This document shows, one piece after another, positions 23,051 through 32,500 of a DNA stretch of 64,000 nt. The notes below the pieces were generated by a model. It ran no database searches. It was given only the letters and a program-made list of their open reading frames with translations, and was not told where the DNA came from. The stretch is from Planosporangium thailandense (GTDB lineage Bacteria > Actinomycetota > Actinomycetes > Mycobacteriales > Micromonosporaceae): the NCBI RefSeq assembly GCF_011947195.1, contig NZ_JAATVY010000001.1, positions 496,001 through 560,000 of the forward strand. The letters are read 5' to 3'. The position numbers and the translations under genes are program-made. Within the stretch, counting starts at the first letter, position 1. The number at the start of each line of letters is the position of its first letter.

Positions 23051-24628
23051 ATGCGTCTGCGACTGGCCCTCGGGCTCGGCGTCGCGCTCCTCGCCGGTAC
23101 GGTCGCCGGCGGTGCCGCACCCGCCGGCGCGGCGCCCGCCCACGCCGCACAGGCCGGCAGCCTCGCCTCGACCATCGCGCTGAGCAACTGCTCGGCCTCC
23201 CTCGTGCGGTACCCGACCTCGCGCGACACCGACCGGGCCCTCATGCTCACCAACGGCCACTGCTACGAAGGTGGCATGCCGGGCGCCGGGCAGGTGCTCC
23301 AGAACCGTACGAGCAGCCGCTCCGGCAGCCTGCTCGACGCGACGGGGAAGACGCTCGGGACGGTACGCGCCGATACCCTGCTCTACGCCACGATGACCAA
23401 CACGGACGTCTCGCTCTACCAGTTGACGGACACGTTCGCGACGATCAGGAGCAGGTACGGCGCGACCGCGCTGACCATCTCCGGCAGCCACCCCGCCGAC
23501 GGTGCGGGCATGTCGATCCCGTCCAGCTACTGGAAACAGATCTGGAACTGCTCGATCAACGGCTTCGTCGGCACGCTGCGCGAGGACCAGTGGACCTGGC
23601 ACGACTCGATCCGATACAACACCGGCTGCACCACCACCCACGGCACGTCCGGCTCACCGATCGTCGACTCGACCAGCGGTCAGGTGATCGGCATCAACAA
23701 CACCGGCAACGACGACGGGGCGATGTGCACGCTGAACAACCCGTGCGAGGTCGACGCGAGCGGGCACACCACGGCCACCAAGGGGCAGAGCTACGGCGAG
23801 GAGACGTACTGGTTCACCACCTGCCTCACCGCCAACAACACCATCGACCTGTCCGTGGCCGGCTGCCTGCTCACCAAGCCGGGCGGCACCGGCAACACCG
23901 TCACGGTGACCAGCCCGGGCAGCCAGACCGCCACCGTGGGCACACCGGTGAGCCTGCAGATCCAGGCCACGTCGTCGGGTACGGGCACGACGCTGACGTA
24001 CTCCGCGACCGGCCTGCCGGCCGGTCTGTCGATCAACACCGGCACCGGTCTGATCTCCGGTACGCCGACGACGGCGCAGAGCTACACCACCACCGTCACC
24101 GCCAGGGACTCGACCGGGGCCTCCGGGTCGGCCACCTTCACCTGGACGGTCAACCCGACCGGGGGCGGCTCCTGCTCCGGCCAGAAGTTGGCCAATGCCG
24201 GGTTCGAGTCGGGCAACACGTCGTGGACGGCGAGCAGTGGTGTGATCGGGCAGTACGGGTCGCAGGGTCAGCCGGCGCACGGCGGTACGTGGGACGCGTG
24301 GCTGGACGGGTACGGGTCCAGTCACACCGACAGGCTGTCGCAGTCGGTGTCGATTCCGGCCGGCTGTCATGCCACGTTGTCGTTCTGGCTGCACGTCGAC
24401 ACGAGGGAGACGACCTCGTCGACGGCGTACGACAAGCTGACCGTCCAAACTGGATCCACCACCCTGGCCACGTACTCGAACCTCAACGCGGCTAGCGGCT
24501 ACGCGCAGAAGACCTTCGACGTCTCCGCGTTGGCCGGGCAGACGGTGACCGTCACGTTCACCGGCACCGAGGACTCCAGCGCGCAGACCTCGTTCGTCCT
24601 CGACGACACCGCCCTCACCCTCAGCTGA
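23051..24628 (+). CDS. Secreted trypsin-like serine protease with Ig-like and accessory domains
   Basis: This is a 525-residue protein from ATG 23051, with AAGGAG seven bases upstream. It has a signal peptide (about 1-33) and then a chymotrypsin-fold protease with His in '[10 protein letters not shown]', Asp in '[10 protein letters not shown]' and Ser in '[10 protein letters not shown]'. Residues about 277-370 form a putative Ig-like (He_PIG) domain ('[20 protein letters not shown]', '[15 protein letters not shown]'). The last 152 residues repeat the C-terminal domain of the preceding M4 protease almost exactly. It begins 78 bp after that gene on the same strand, so the two extracellular proteases are probably coexpressed and share a binding domain for the same surface or polymer. 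Confidence 0.9.
   Translation: MRLRLALGLGVALLAGTVAGGAAPAGAAPAHAAQAGSLASTIALSNCSASLVRYPTSRDTDRALMLTNGHCYEGGMPGAGQVLQNRTSSRSGSLLDATGKTLGTVRADTLLYATMTNTDVSLYQLTDTFATIRSRYGATALTISGSHPADGAGMSIPSSYWKQIWNCSINGFVGTLREDQWTWHDSIRYNTGCTTTHGTSGSPIVDSTSGQVIGINNTGNDDGAMCTLNNPCEVDASGHTTATKGQSYGEETYWFTTCLTANNTIDLSVAGCLLTKPGGTGNTVTVTSPGSQTATVGTPVSLQIQATSSGTGTTLTYSATGLPAGLSINTGTGLISGTPTTAQSYTTTVTARDSTGASGSATFTWTVNPTGGGSCSGQKLANAGFESGNTSWTASSGVIGQYGSQGQPAHGGTWDAWLDGYGSSHTDRLSQSVSIPAGCHATLSFWLHVDTRETTSSTAYDKLTVQTGSTTLATYSNLNAASGYAQKTFDVSALAGQTVTVTFTGTEDSSAQTSFVLDDTALTLS
24173..24628 (+). repeat. 456-bp near-identical domain repeat, copy 2
   Basis: This is the C-terminal domain of the serine protease; see the copy at 22517-22972. 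The domain has jelly-roll-like strands ('[13 protein letters not shown]', '[20 protein letters not shown]') typical of carbohydrate- or surface-binding modules. Confidence 0.95.
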
Positions 24629-24640
24629 TCAGCCGGGTAC

Positions 24641-24671
24641 GGCCGCCCGCCCGGCGTTCGGGCGGGCGGCC
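24641..24671. terminator. Bidirectional hairpin terminator
   Basis: The arms GGCCGCCCGCCCG and CGGGCGGGCGGCC pair perfectly over 13 bp around a 5-base loop (24654-24658). It lies between the convergent serine protease and racemase genes. There is no U-tract, as is common in actinomycetes. Confidence 0.85.
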
Positions 24672-24684
24672 TCCGGTTGATGGT

Positions 24685-25374
24685 TTAGCTGAGGGCACGG
24701 TCGACTGCGGCTTCGACGTGCAGGCGGGTGGTCGGAAACACCGGCACGGCGCTGTCCTCGGGGCCGATGAGCAGTTCGATCTCGGTACAGCCGAGGATGA
24801 CGCCCTGCGCGCCGCGCCCCACCAGGCGGGCGATGACGTCCCGGTACGCCGCGCGGGACTCCTCCCGGACGATGCCGCGACACAGTTCGTCGTAGATGAC
24901 GCGGTGCACGAGGGCCCGGTCGGCTTCGTCGGGCACCAGCAGGGTCAGCCCGTGGCGGGCCAGGTGGTCGCGGTAGAAGTCCTGCTCCATGGTGAACGCG
25001 GTCGCGAGCAGGCCGACCGTGGTGAGGCCGGCGCCCCGGACCGCCGCCGCCGCGGTGTCCGCGATGTGCAGCATCGGAACGCCGACCGCACCCTGGATCC
25101 GGCCGGCGACCTTGTGCATCGTGTTCGTGCAGAGCAGCAGCAGGTCCGCCCCCGCGGTCTCCAGGGCCTTGGCCGCCGCGGCGAGGATCTCGGCGGCGTC
25201 GTCCCAGCGGCCCGCCGCCTGCAACTCCGCGATCTCGGCGAAGTCGACGGAGTACAGCAGAAGTCGCGCCGAGTGCAGGCCGCCGAGCCGGTCCCGGACC
25301 AGTTCGTTGGCCAGCCGGTAGTACTCCGCGCTGCTCTCCCAGCTCATGCCGCCGAGCAGTCCGATCGTCAACAT
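24685..25374 (-). CDS. Aspartate/glutamate racemase family protein
   Basis: This is a 229-residue cofactor-independent racemase: opening 'LTIGLLGGMSWESSAEYYRL', first catalytic Cys in 'LLLLCTNTMHKVAG', second in 'GVILGCTEIELLIG', and ending 'VFPTTRLHVEAAVDRALS'. The two-Cys pattern and 'GGMSWESS' start match the YgeA-like group that racemises or isomerises amino acids such as Asp, Glu or homoserine. Its ATG overlaps the stop of a 56-residue frame upstream (25368-25538), so translation is coupled to it. The substrate cannot be assigned. Confidence 0.88.
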   Translation of the reverse strand: MLTIGLLGGMSWESSAEYYRLANELVRDRLGGLHSARLLLYSVDFAEIAELQAAGRWDDAAEILAAAAKALETAGADLLLLCTNTMHKVAGRIQGAVGVPMLHIADTAAAAVRGAGLTTVGLLATAFTMEQDFYRDHLARHGLTLLVPDEADRALVHRVIYDELCRGIVREESRAAYRDVIARLVGRGAQGVILGCTEIELLIGPEDSAVPVFPTTRLHVEAAVDRALS

Positions 25375-25538
25375 GTCGTGTCTCCCTCAGTCGGTGTACC
25401 GCAGAAAGCAGGGCGGTGTCGGGCACCGGTGCGCGTACGCAGCCGGCGGGCGGTTGCGGCGAGCCGGTGCTGCTGTGCGTCGAGCAGCAGGTCGGCCTGG
25501 CGCTGGCGGATCAGGTCGGGTACGAAGCTGGGGTTCAT
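25368..25538 (-). CDS. Small basic protein, translationally coupled to the racemase
   Basis: This is a 56-residue frame from ATG 25538 with a strong GAGGAGA site 6-7 bases upstream. It starts 'MNPSFVPDLIRQRQADLLLD' and continues 'RLAATARRLRTRTGARHRP', giving a likely amphipathic helix and a basic tail. Short proteins of this style are frequent in actinobacteria; I know no function. Its TGA overlaps the racemase ATG by reading through the same bases (25368-25374). Good start signals and coupling argue that it is expressed. Confidence 0.6.
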   Translation of the reverse strand: MNPSFVPDLIRQRQADLLLDAQQHRLAATARRLRTRTGARHRPAFCGTPTEGDTTC

Positions 25539-25649
25539 GGGGATCTCCTCGCAAGCGGAATTCGGTGTGACGGCAACGAGCGTCCGGGACCGGGCTGTCC
25601 GGGCTCTGGCCGAACCCTGCCAACGGTCGGCGCCGGCCGGTACACCCGC

Positions 25650-25682
25650 GGACAGCGGGCGGACAGCCGGCCGCCAGCGCCG
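25650..25682 (+). promoter_or_regulatory. Triple 11-bp heptamer repeat upstream of the HMA gene
   Basis: The heptamers GGACAGC, GGACAGC and CGCCAGC start at 25650, 25661 and 25672, each separated by 4 bp. The same arrangement stands before copZ and copA. SARP-family activators bind heptamer repeats with 11-bp period just upstream of -10; AATCTG at 25690-25695 is a possible -10, which would give an almost leaderless transcript. Confidence 0.7.
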
Positions 25683-25699
25683 CCGGGGAATCTGACCCC

Positions 25700-25954
25700 A
25701 TGCGAGAACAGAGCGGGCGGGACGGGGACGCGCAGCCGGTCACGGTGACCCTTGGCATTCCAGCCATGCTGTGCCGGCGGTGCGTGCGTGCCATCAGCCG
25801 CCGGGTCAGGGACGTACCGGGTGTCGAGTCGCTGGAGGTCGACGCGGCGCTGGGCATTCTGCTGGTACGCGGAACCGCCGAACGGGAGGCGCTGGTCGCC
25901 GCGCTCCGGCAGGCGAACGTCCGAGCGTGCCGGGTGCCGCCCACCGGTGATTGA
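25700..25954 (+). CDS. Small HMA-domain (heavy-metal-associated) protein
   Basis: This is an 84-residue protein from ATG 25700. After a polar N-terminal stretch, 'VTLGIPAMLCRRCVRAISRR' carries the metal-binding CxxC of the ferredoxin-like HMA fold, followed by 'VPGVESLEVDAALGILLV' and 'REALVAALRQANVRAC'. CxxC is CRRC instead of the usual MTCxxC. It probably binds Cu(I) in the cytoplasm as a chaperone or buffer. It lies 11 bp from the end of the convergent SARP gene and shares a promoter repeat with the copper genes 4 kb away. Confidence 0.75.
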   Translation: MREQSGRDGDAQPVTVTLGIPAMLCRRCVRAISRRVRDVPGVESLEVDAALGILLVRGTAEREALVAALRQANVRACRVPPTGD

Positions 25955-25965
25955 GCCGGGTCCGA

Positions 25966-28900
25966 CTACGGCTCGACGGTAGCGTCCACTGTGGAGGCGG
26001 TACGGCGCGCCCGCTCGGCCTCATCCGGCAGCCCGGCCGCCTCGGCGCACTCCGCCAGGAACGACCACAGCCGGACCCGGGCCCACGGGAACTCGCGCTC
26101 CTCCAGCAGAGCCAGGGCGCGGCGGCACTCGTCCACGGCGGCCGTCGCGTCGCCCTGTGCCAGGGCGATCCGCGCCCGACCCCACGCCGCCCACGCCTGG
26201 CAGCGCGGGTTGCGCGCCCGGCGGGCGACCTCGTCCGCCTCGGCCAGCAGGCCTGTCGCCCCGTCGCCATCACCCAGATCGAGCCGGGTGTGGGCGAGGT
26301 GGATGAGCGCGAAGGCGAGGCCGTGCGGTGAGTCCAGCCCGCGCGCCGCTTCGACCGAATCAACGAGTACCGCCAGCGCCTCGTCGCGCTGCCCGGCCTC
26401 CCGAAGCGCGACGCCGAGATGGGCCAGGATCGCGTTACCGATCATGTAGTCGTCGGTCGTCCGGATGAAATCGAGACAGGTCCGCCACTGCCGGGCCGAG
26501 GTCTCGAAATCGGCCAGCCGCAGGCTCAGCAGAGCTTCGAGGTAGAGCGCCATGCCGTGCCACCCCCCGCCGTCGGCATCGCCGAGCTCCTGACGGCTCT
26601 GGGCGATCATGGCGCGGTACGCGTCGGCGTCTCCGCTGTACTGACCCTCCCAGGCGACCACCAGCCGCGAGATGGCGGCGTTGTGCCGGTCGCCGAGCTC
26701 CTCGAAGCTCGCGAGGCTCTCCCGTGCCGCGGCCCGGGACTCCGGCGTCGGGTAGTAGACGCTGAGCAGTCCGACGCCCTGCAGCGCGCGGGCGCGGGCG
26801 GCGGTCGAACCGCCGCCGGTCGCGAGGAGAGCGGTCAGCGCCCGCGTCCCCTCGTAGCGAATTCCGTAGTTCCAGAACCACACCAGCGCGCAGGCCAGCC
26901 GCAGGCCGGGCTCGGCGTCGTCGTGGGCCCGGACGAGGGCGTGCTCGACCGCGGCGCGCAGGTTGTCGTACTCCTCGGTCAGGCGCGCCCAGGCCAGTGT
27001 TCCGGACCAGGTGAGCGAGCCGTGCTCGTCGGCAAGCCGGGTGAAGTGTTCGAGGTGGCGGTCCCGGCACTCCGCGACCTCCCCGGCCTCGTCCAGCCGG
27101 GCCCAGGCGTACTCGCGTACCGTCACGAGCAGCCGGAACCGCCCGGTGGCCGGGTCCGGCACCACGAGCGACCGGTCGACCAACCGGAACAGCAGGTCCA
27201 GCACCTCGCCCGGTTCGATGCCGGCGAACGCGCACACCTCCTCGGCGGCGGCCAGCGTCCAGCCGCCCCGGAACACCGCGAGCCGGCGCAGCAGCCGGCG
27301 CTCGGCGTCGGTCAGTAGCTGGTAGCTCCAGTCGAGCGTGGCGCGCAGCGTCCGGTGACGCGCCTCGCTCGTACGGGGGCCGGCGGTCAGCAGCGAGAAC
27401 CGGTCACGCAGCCGCGCGGAGATGTCGGCCGGGGACAGCGCCTTCACCCGCGCCGCGGCCAGCTCGATCGCGAGTGGCATGCCGTCGAGCTGCCGGCAGA
27501 TGGACGCGACGACCGGCGCCGTCTCGGCGTCCACCGTGAACGACGGGCGTACCGCGCGGGCCCGTTCGCAGAACAGCCGTACCGCGGGCGCGGCGGCGAT
27601 CGTGGCGACGTCCTCGGTACCGTCGGGGGTGGGGAGCGGGCCGACCGCCACCTGGATCTCCCCGGGTACCGCCAGCGCCTCCCGGCTCGTCGCCAGGACC
27701 CGCACCTCGGGGCAGGACTCCGCGAGCCGTTCGATCAGCGCCGCGACGTCGTCGATGACGTGTTCGCAGTTGTCGACGACGAGCAGCGGGCGGCGGCGCG
27801 CCAGATGGTCGAAAACGGCGTCGGCGGCCTCGGCCCCCGGCCCGCTCGCGGCGATCCCGAGCTGAGCGGCAACGGCTTCCGCCACGTCCGCGCCCTGTTC
27901 CAGGGCGGCCAGGCGGATCAGGTGCACCTCGTCGGCGAGGGTGTCGTCCACGCCACGCGCGATCTCCAGTGCCAGGGTGGTCTTGCCGACCCCACCCGGA
28001 CCCGTCAACGTGACGACCCGCGCCGTACGCAGCCGCTGCAGGGCCGTCGTCACGTCCTCGTGGCGGCCGATGACCGACGCCAGTCGTTGGGGCAGCCGGC
28101 CGCCGCGGCCGGCCGCCGGCTCGTTCGTCGCCACCGCCCCGGTCGGTGCGCCGGCTACCGGTGCGCTGTCCACGGGTATCGTGCCGGCCGCCGGTGCCGG
28201 CGGAACCTGCTGGCGCAGGATCGCCTCGGACAGCGCCTGCAGCTCCGGCGACGGATCGATGCCGAGCTCGTCGGCGAGGTGGCGGCGCAGTGCCTGGTAG
28301 GCGGCCAGCGCCTCCGCCTGGCGTCCGCTGCGGTACAGCGCCAGCATCAGCAGCCGGTGCAGGCGTTCGCGCAGCGGGTTGTCCGTCGCCAGCCGTTCCA
28401 GGTCGGCGACGCTCTCGGCGTGCCGGCCCGCTTCCAGGCACAGTTCGAGCCGGTCCTCGACGGCGCCCAGCCGCAGCTCCTCCAGGCGGGTACGCTCCGC
28501 CGACGCCCACTCGGCCGTCCCCACGTCGGCCAGCGCCGGGCCGCGCCACAGCTCAAGCGCCTCGTCGAAGCGGTCCAGCGCCGCGGCCACCTCGCCGGCG
28601 CCCGCGGCGGTGCGGGCCCGGGCCACCAGGTGCTCGAAGCGGTGCGCGTCCACGGCTTCGGTGGACACGGCGAGCAGGTAGCCCGGGGCCCGGGTGACGA
28701 GGACGTCGCCGCCGATGCCGGCGGCCACGAGGGCGCGGCGCAGCTTGGACACCCGGATCTGGAGCGCGTTGGTCGAGTCTGCCGGCAGCTCCTCGCCCCA
28801 CAGCGCGTCGGTCAGGCTGTCGACGGACACCACCCGACCGGCGGCGAGGGCCAACCGGGCCAGCAGTGCCCGTACCGATGGCGGCAGCTCAGCCGGAGGC

Positions 28901-28971
28901 GCTCCGCAGGCGCGCACCTCGACGGGGCCGAGAACGCCGAAGGTGACGTCGGCCTCGTCCTTGCGTTGCAT
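25966..28971 (-). CDS. AfsR-like SARP-NB-ARC-TPR transcriptional regulator
   Basis: This is a 1001-residue regulator. Residues about 8-95 are an OmpR-like winged helix ('SVDSLTDALWGEELPADSTN', 'LQIRVSKLRRAL') and 100-250 the bacterial transcriptional activation (BTAD) domain ('LELWRGPALADV', 'DELGIDPSPELQAL'); together these define the SARP family. Residues about 300-560 are an NB-ARC ATPase with Walker A 'TLTGPGGVGKTTLALEIARG', Walker B 'PLLVVDNCEH' and 'DGMPLAIELAAARV'. The remainder is TPR-like repeats. SARPs bind heptamers with 11-bp period; such arrays precede the three flanking copper genes, so control of copper homeostasis is proposed (inference). STAND-type activation needs a ligand, here unknown. 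Confidence 0.9.
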   Translation of the reverse strand: MQRKDEADVTFGVLGPVEVRACGAPPAELPPSVRALLARLALAAGRVVSVDSLTDALWGEELPADSTNALQIRVSKLRRALVAAGIGGDVLVTRAPGYLLAVSTEAVDAHRFEHLVARARTAAGAGEVAAALDRFDEALELWRGPALADVGTAEWASAERTRLEELRLGAVEDRLELCLEAGRHAESVADLERLATDNPLRERLHRLLMLALYRSGRQAEALAAYQALRRHLADELGIDPSPELQALSEAILRQQVPPAPAAGTIPVDSAPVAGAPTGAVATNEPAAGRGGRLPQRLASVIGRHEDVTTALQRLRTARVVTLTGPGGVGKTTLALEIARGVDDTLADEVHLIRLAALEQGADVAEAVAAQLGIAASGPGAEAADAVFDHLARRRPLLVVDNCEHVIDDVAALIERLAESCPEVRVLATSREALAVPGEIQVAVGPLPTPDGTEDVATIAAAPAVRLFCERARAVRPSFTVDAETAPVVASICRQLDGMPLAIELAAARVKALSPADISARLRDRFSLLTAGPRTSEARHRTLRATLDWSYQLLTDAERRLLRRLAVFRGGWTLAAAEEVCAFAGIEPGEVLDLLFRLVDRSLVVPDPATGRFRLLVTVREYAWARLDEAGEVAECRDRHLEHFTRLADEHGSLTWSGTLAWARLTEEYDNLRAAVEHALVRAHDDAEPGLRLACALVWFWNYGIRYEGTRALTALLATGGGSTAARARALQGVGLLSVYYPTPESRAAARESLASFEELGDRHNAAISRLVVAWEGQYSGDADAYRAMIAQSRQELGDADGGGWHGMALYLEALLSLRLADFETSARQWRTCLDFIRTTDDYMIGNAILAHLGVALREAGQRDEALAVLVDSVEAARGLDSPHGLAFALIHLAHTRLDLGDGDGATGLLAEADEVARRARNPRCQAWAAWGRARIALAQGDATAAVDECRRALALLEEREFPWARVRLWSFLAECAEAAGLPDEAERARRTASTVDATVEP

Positions 28972-29143
28972 GCTGCTCCTCGTCGGTGCCGGCTACCACC
29001 TCGCCGCTGCGCTGACGACCGAGGAGTCGCTCTTTCCGGCGCCATGGTACGGGCAAAACCCCTCACCGGGCCCCGGTGACCGGCGCGCGTGCCGTCAGCC
29101 GATCGGCCAGGGTTTGCGCGTCCCGCCCTCCCGGTCGTCGGCT

Positions 29144-29341
29144 TCAGGCGGCCTCGTAGCCGGCTTCGGCGATGGCGGCCCGGACGGCGACGAGGTCGGC
29201 GACGCCGGCGACCCTCACCGTCTTCGCGGTGATGTCGACGTCCACGGCGCTGACACCGGGGACCGCGCCGACCTCGGTGCGGATGGCGTTGGCGCAGTGT
29301 CCGCAGCTGATGCCGGGCACGGACAGCACGATCTGGTTCAC
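29144..29341 (-). CDS. copZ: CopZ-like copper chaperone
   Basis: This is a 65-residue HMA protein from GTG 29341, with GAGGAG seven bases upstream. '[20 protein letters not shown]' contains the CxxC metal site (CGHC), followed by '[20 protein letters not shown]' and 'IAEAGYEAA'. This is the complete ferredoxin-like fold of a copper chaperone that passes Cu(I) to the ATPase. It is divergent from copA; the gap holds two opposed arrays of the same heptamer repeats, one for each gene. Confidence 0.88.
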   Translation of the reverse strand: MNQIVLSVPGISCGHCANAIRTEVGAVPGVSAVDVDITAKTVRVAGVADLVAVRAAIAEAGYEAA

Positions 29342-29413
29342 GACAAGGCTCCTCATCTGGCGATGGCGGCCGCTCCATCCGCGGTCCGCCGGGACAGCAC
29401 ACAGCCTGTGCGG

Positions 29414-29446
29414 CCCCGCTGTCGGCCGCCTGTCCGGGCGGTGTCG
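29414..29446 (-). promoter_or_regulatory. Triple 11-bp heptamer repeat for copZ
   Basis: Read on the minus strand, the heptamers CGACACC, GGACAGG and CGACAGC start at 29446, 29435 and 29424, with 4-bp spacers. The orientation follows copZ transcription. Nearest edge to the copZ start is 72 bp. Confidence 0.65.
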
Positions 29447-29474
29447 GGGCGGGCCCGCCGACGACCGGCGCCGC

Positions 29475-29507
29475 GGACAGCGGACAGGCAGCCGGCCGAC
29501 AGCGGCG
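29475..29507 (+). promoter_or_regulatory. Triple 11-bp heptamer repeat for copA
   Basis: The heptamers GGACAGC, AGGCAGC and CGACAGC start at 29475, 29486 and 29497. The spacers also resemble those at 25650-25682. The array reads in the direction of copA and ends 88 bp before its start codon. Confidence 0.7.
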
Positions 29508-29595
29508 GCTGGGACCTTCGCTGCGACGGCCCGCACCGGCGGGCTGCGACGGCCCGCACCGGTGGGCCGCGGCGACTCCGGGAGGGGCGGCAGCG

Positions 29596-32500
29596 ATGAC
29601 GACAGTGACGACGGTCTCCGGCGCGCTGGATATCGGCGGGATGACGTGCGCGTCCTGCGTAGGTCGGGTGGAGAAGGCGCTGACGCGGGTGGATGGGGTG
29701 GTGTCGGCCGAGGTGAACCTCGCGACCGAGGTCGCGACCGTCACCTACGACCCCGCGCGGGTCACCGTCGAGGCGCTGACGGCGGCGGTGACCAGGGCCG
29801 GGTACACGGCGACGCCCCACCTCGACCGGGCCGCCGGCGAGCAGCCGGCAACCCCGTCCGCGACGCCGGCCGACAACGGGGGTGATCGCGCCGGCGAGGT
29901 CGCCGACCTGAGGCGGAAGTGGCAGGTCACGCTGCCGATCGGGCTGGCCATGATGGTGCTGATGTACCTGCCGCTGCCGGTGGACACGATGGACTGGCTG
30001 ATGCCGGCGCTGCTGGTCGTCGCCACGGTCGTGCAGTTCTGGGCGGGCCGGGTCTTCTACCGGGCGGCCTGGGCGGCGGGCCGCCACGGCGCGGTCAACA
30101 TGAACACGCTCGTCGCCCTCGGCACCACCGTCGCGTACGGGTACAGCGCCTTCGTCACCCTGTGGCCGGCGATGGCGGAGCAGCTGGGGCTCCCCCTGCA
30201 CGTGTACTTCGAGATCTCGGTCGTGGTCGTCGCCCTCGTCGCGATGGGACGGTGGATGGAGGCCCGCGCCAAGGGCCGTACGGCCACCGCGATCACGGCG
30301 TTGCTGGGCCTCGCGCCGAAGACCGCCCGTGTCCTGCGCGGCGAGGCCGAGGTCGAGGTCCGGATCGAGGACGTCGCCGTCGGCGATCTCGTCCGGGTGC
30401 GCCCCGGCGAGAAGGTTCCCGTCGACGGCGTCGTGACGGAGGGCGCCACCGCCGTCGACGAAAGCATGATCACCGGAGAGAGCGTGCCGGTGCGCAAGAG
30501 CGCCGGTGACACGCTGATCGGCTCAACGCTCAACCGCACCGGCTCGGTCGTCATGCGTGCCACCGCGGTGGGGCGCGACACCACCCTGGCCCAGATCGTC
30601 CGGCTCGTGGAGGACGCGCAGGGCTCCAAGGCGCCCATGCAGCGGCTCGCCGACACCGTCTCGGCGTGGTTCGTCCCGGCCGTGATCGCGATCGCCGCCC
30701 TCACGTTCGGGGTGTGGGCCGTCCTCGGCCCGGATCAGGGGAGGATCGCACTCGGCCTCGGCACGGCGATCGCCGTCCTCATCATCGCCTGCCCCTGCGC
30801 GCTCGGCCTCGCCACGCCCACGGCGATCATGGTGGGTACCGGGAAGGCGGCCGAGCTCGGCATCCTCATCTCCGGCGGCCAGGCGCTCGAGCAGGCCCGC
30901 CGGATCACCACCGTCGTGCTGGACAAGACCGGCACCATCACGCGTGGCCACCCCGCCGTCACCCACGTCGAGACCACCGGCCGGGTGACGGTCGACGAGT
31001 TCCTCGCGTACGCGGCCGCCGTCGAGGTCGCCTCCGAGCACCCGCTCGGCGAGGCGATCGTCGCCCGGGCCCGCGACTGCCGCCTCGACCTGCCGGCGCT
31101 CGAGTCCTTCGATGCCGTGCCCGGCCACGGCATCGAGGCAGGCGTCGCCGGCCGTACGGTCGTTGCCGGAAACGCCGCGCTGATGCGCCGCCACGGCATC
31201 GCCACCGCCGGGATGGCGGGGTACGCCGGCACGGTGGCGACCGAGGGCGCGACCCCCGTGTACGTGGCGATCGACGGTCACCTCGCCGGCGTGATCGGTG
31301 TGGCCGACACCGTCAAGCCCGGGTCGCGCGACGCCGTCGCGCAGCTGAAGGCGCTGGGGCTCGAGGTGTGGATGCTGACCGGCGACAACCAGGTGACCGC
31401 CGAGGCCGTCGCCCGCGAGGTCGGCATCGACCGGACCATCGCCGATGTGCGTCCCGAGGACAAGGCCGCCCGCATCGCCGAGCTTCAGGCGGATGGTGCG
31501 GTGGTCGCCATGGTCGGCGACGGGATCAACGACGCGCCGGCGCTGGCAACGGCCGACCTGGGCATCGCCATCGGCACCGGCACCGACGTCGCCATCGCCG
31601 CCTCGGACATCACTCTCGTCGGCGGTGACCTGCGCGGCATCGTCTCCGCGATCGCGCTGTCCCGGCGCACGGTGCGGACCATCAAGCAGGGCCTGGCCTG
31701 GGCGTTCGCGTACAACGTCCTGCTGATTCCGGTCGCCGCCGGTGTGCTGTACCCGCTGAACGGCGTCCTGCTCGACCCCTCGCTCGCCGCGGCGGCCATG
31801 GCGATGAGCTCGGTCAGCGTCGTCACGAACGCCCTGCGGCTGCGCGGTTTCCGGCGGGTCGACACCGCCGAGGCGCTGCGCCCGCGGCTGCGTACCCGGC
31901 TCGGCGACTCCGCGTACCTCGCCGGTATCGCCGTCCTCGCGGTGGCCGTCGGCGTCGGGCTGACCGCGCTGAGCCGAACCGACGCCGCCCGGCGCGGCAT
32001 GAACGGCGTCCTCGCCTGGGTGCAGGGCACCGGGATGCCGATGCGCCCGGCGATGAGCGTCATGATGACCGCCGAGAGTGAGCCCCGGTCCGTCGCCGAC
32101 GCCGGCGTCAAGGTGGCCGTCGACCTCCCCGCCGACGTCGTCCCGGCGGTGCCGACCACCGTCCGGATCCGGGTGACCGACGCCGCTACCGGCCGTGCGA
32201 TCGACGACATCGGGCGCAGCCACGAGGCCTGGATGCACTTCATCGTCACCCGTGACGACCTGGCGACGTTCGCCCACGTCCATCCGCAGCCCACCGGCCG
32301 GCCCGGTGAGTTCGCCGTCACGCTGACCTTCCCCACCGAGGGCCGGTACCTCATCCACGCCGAGTTCAAGCGGCGCGGCGAGATGGTCGACCTGATAGCG
32401 AGCGACGCCGTCGCGGTCGGGGACCCGGGCCAGGTCATCCACGAGCAGCCGCGGTTGTCCCCGCGGGAGCAGGTCGTCGACGGGATCCGGGTCACGCTGG

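Noticed and set aside
20918-23641. 907-codon open frame on the minus strand across the two proteases
   Set aside because: It is a GC-driven shadow of the M4 and serine protease genes, which have clear catalytic motifs and start signals; its translation is low-complexity with no domain.
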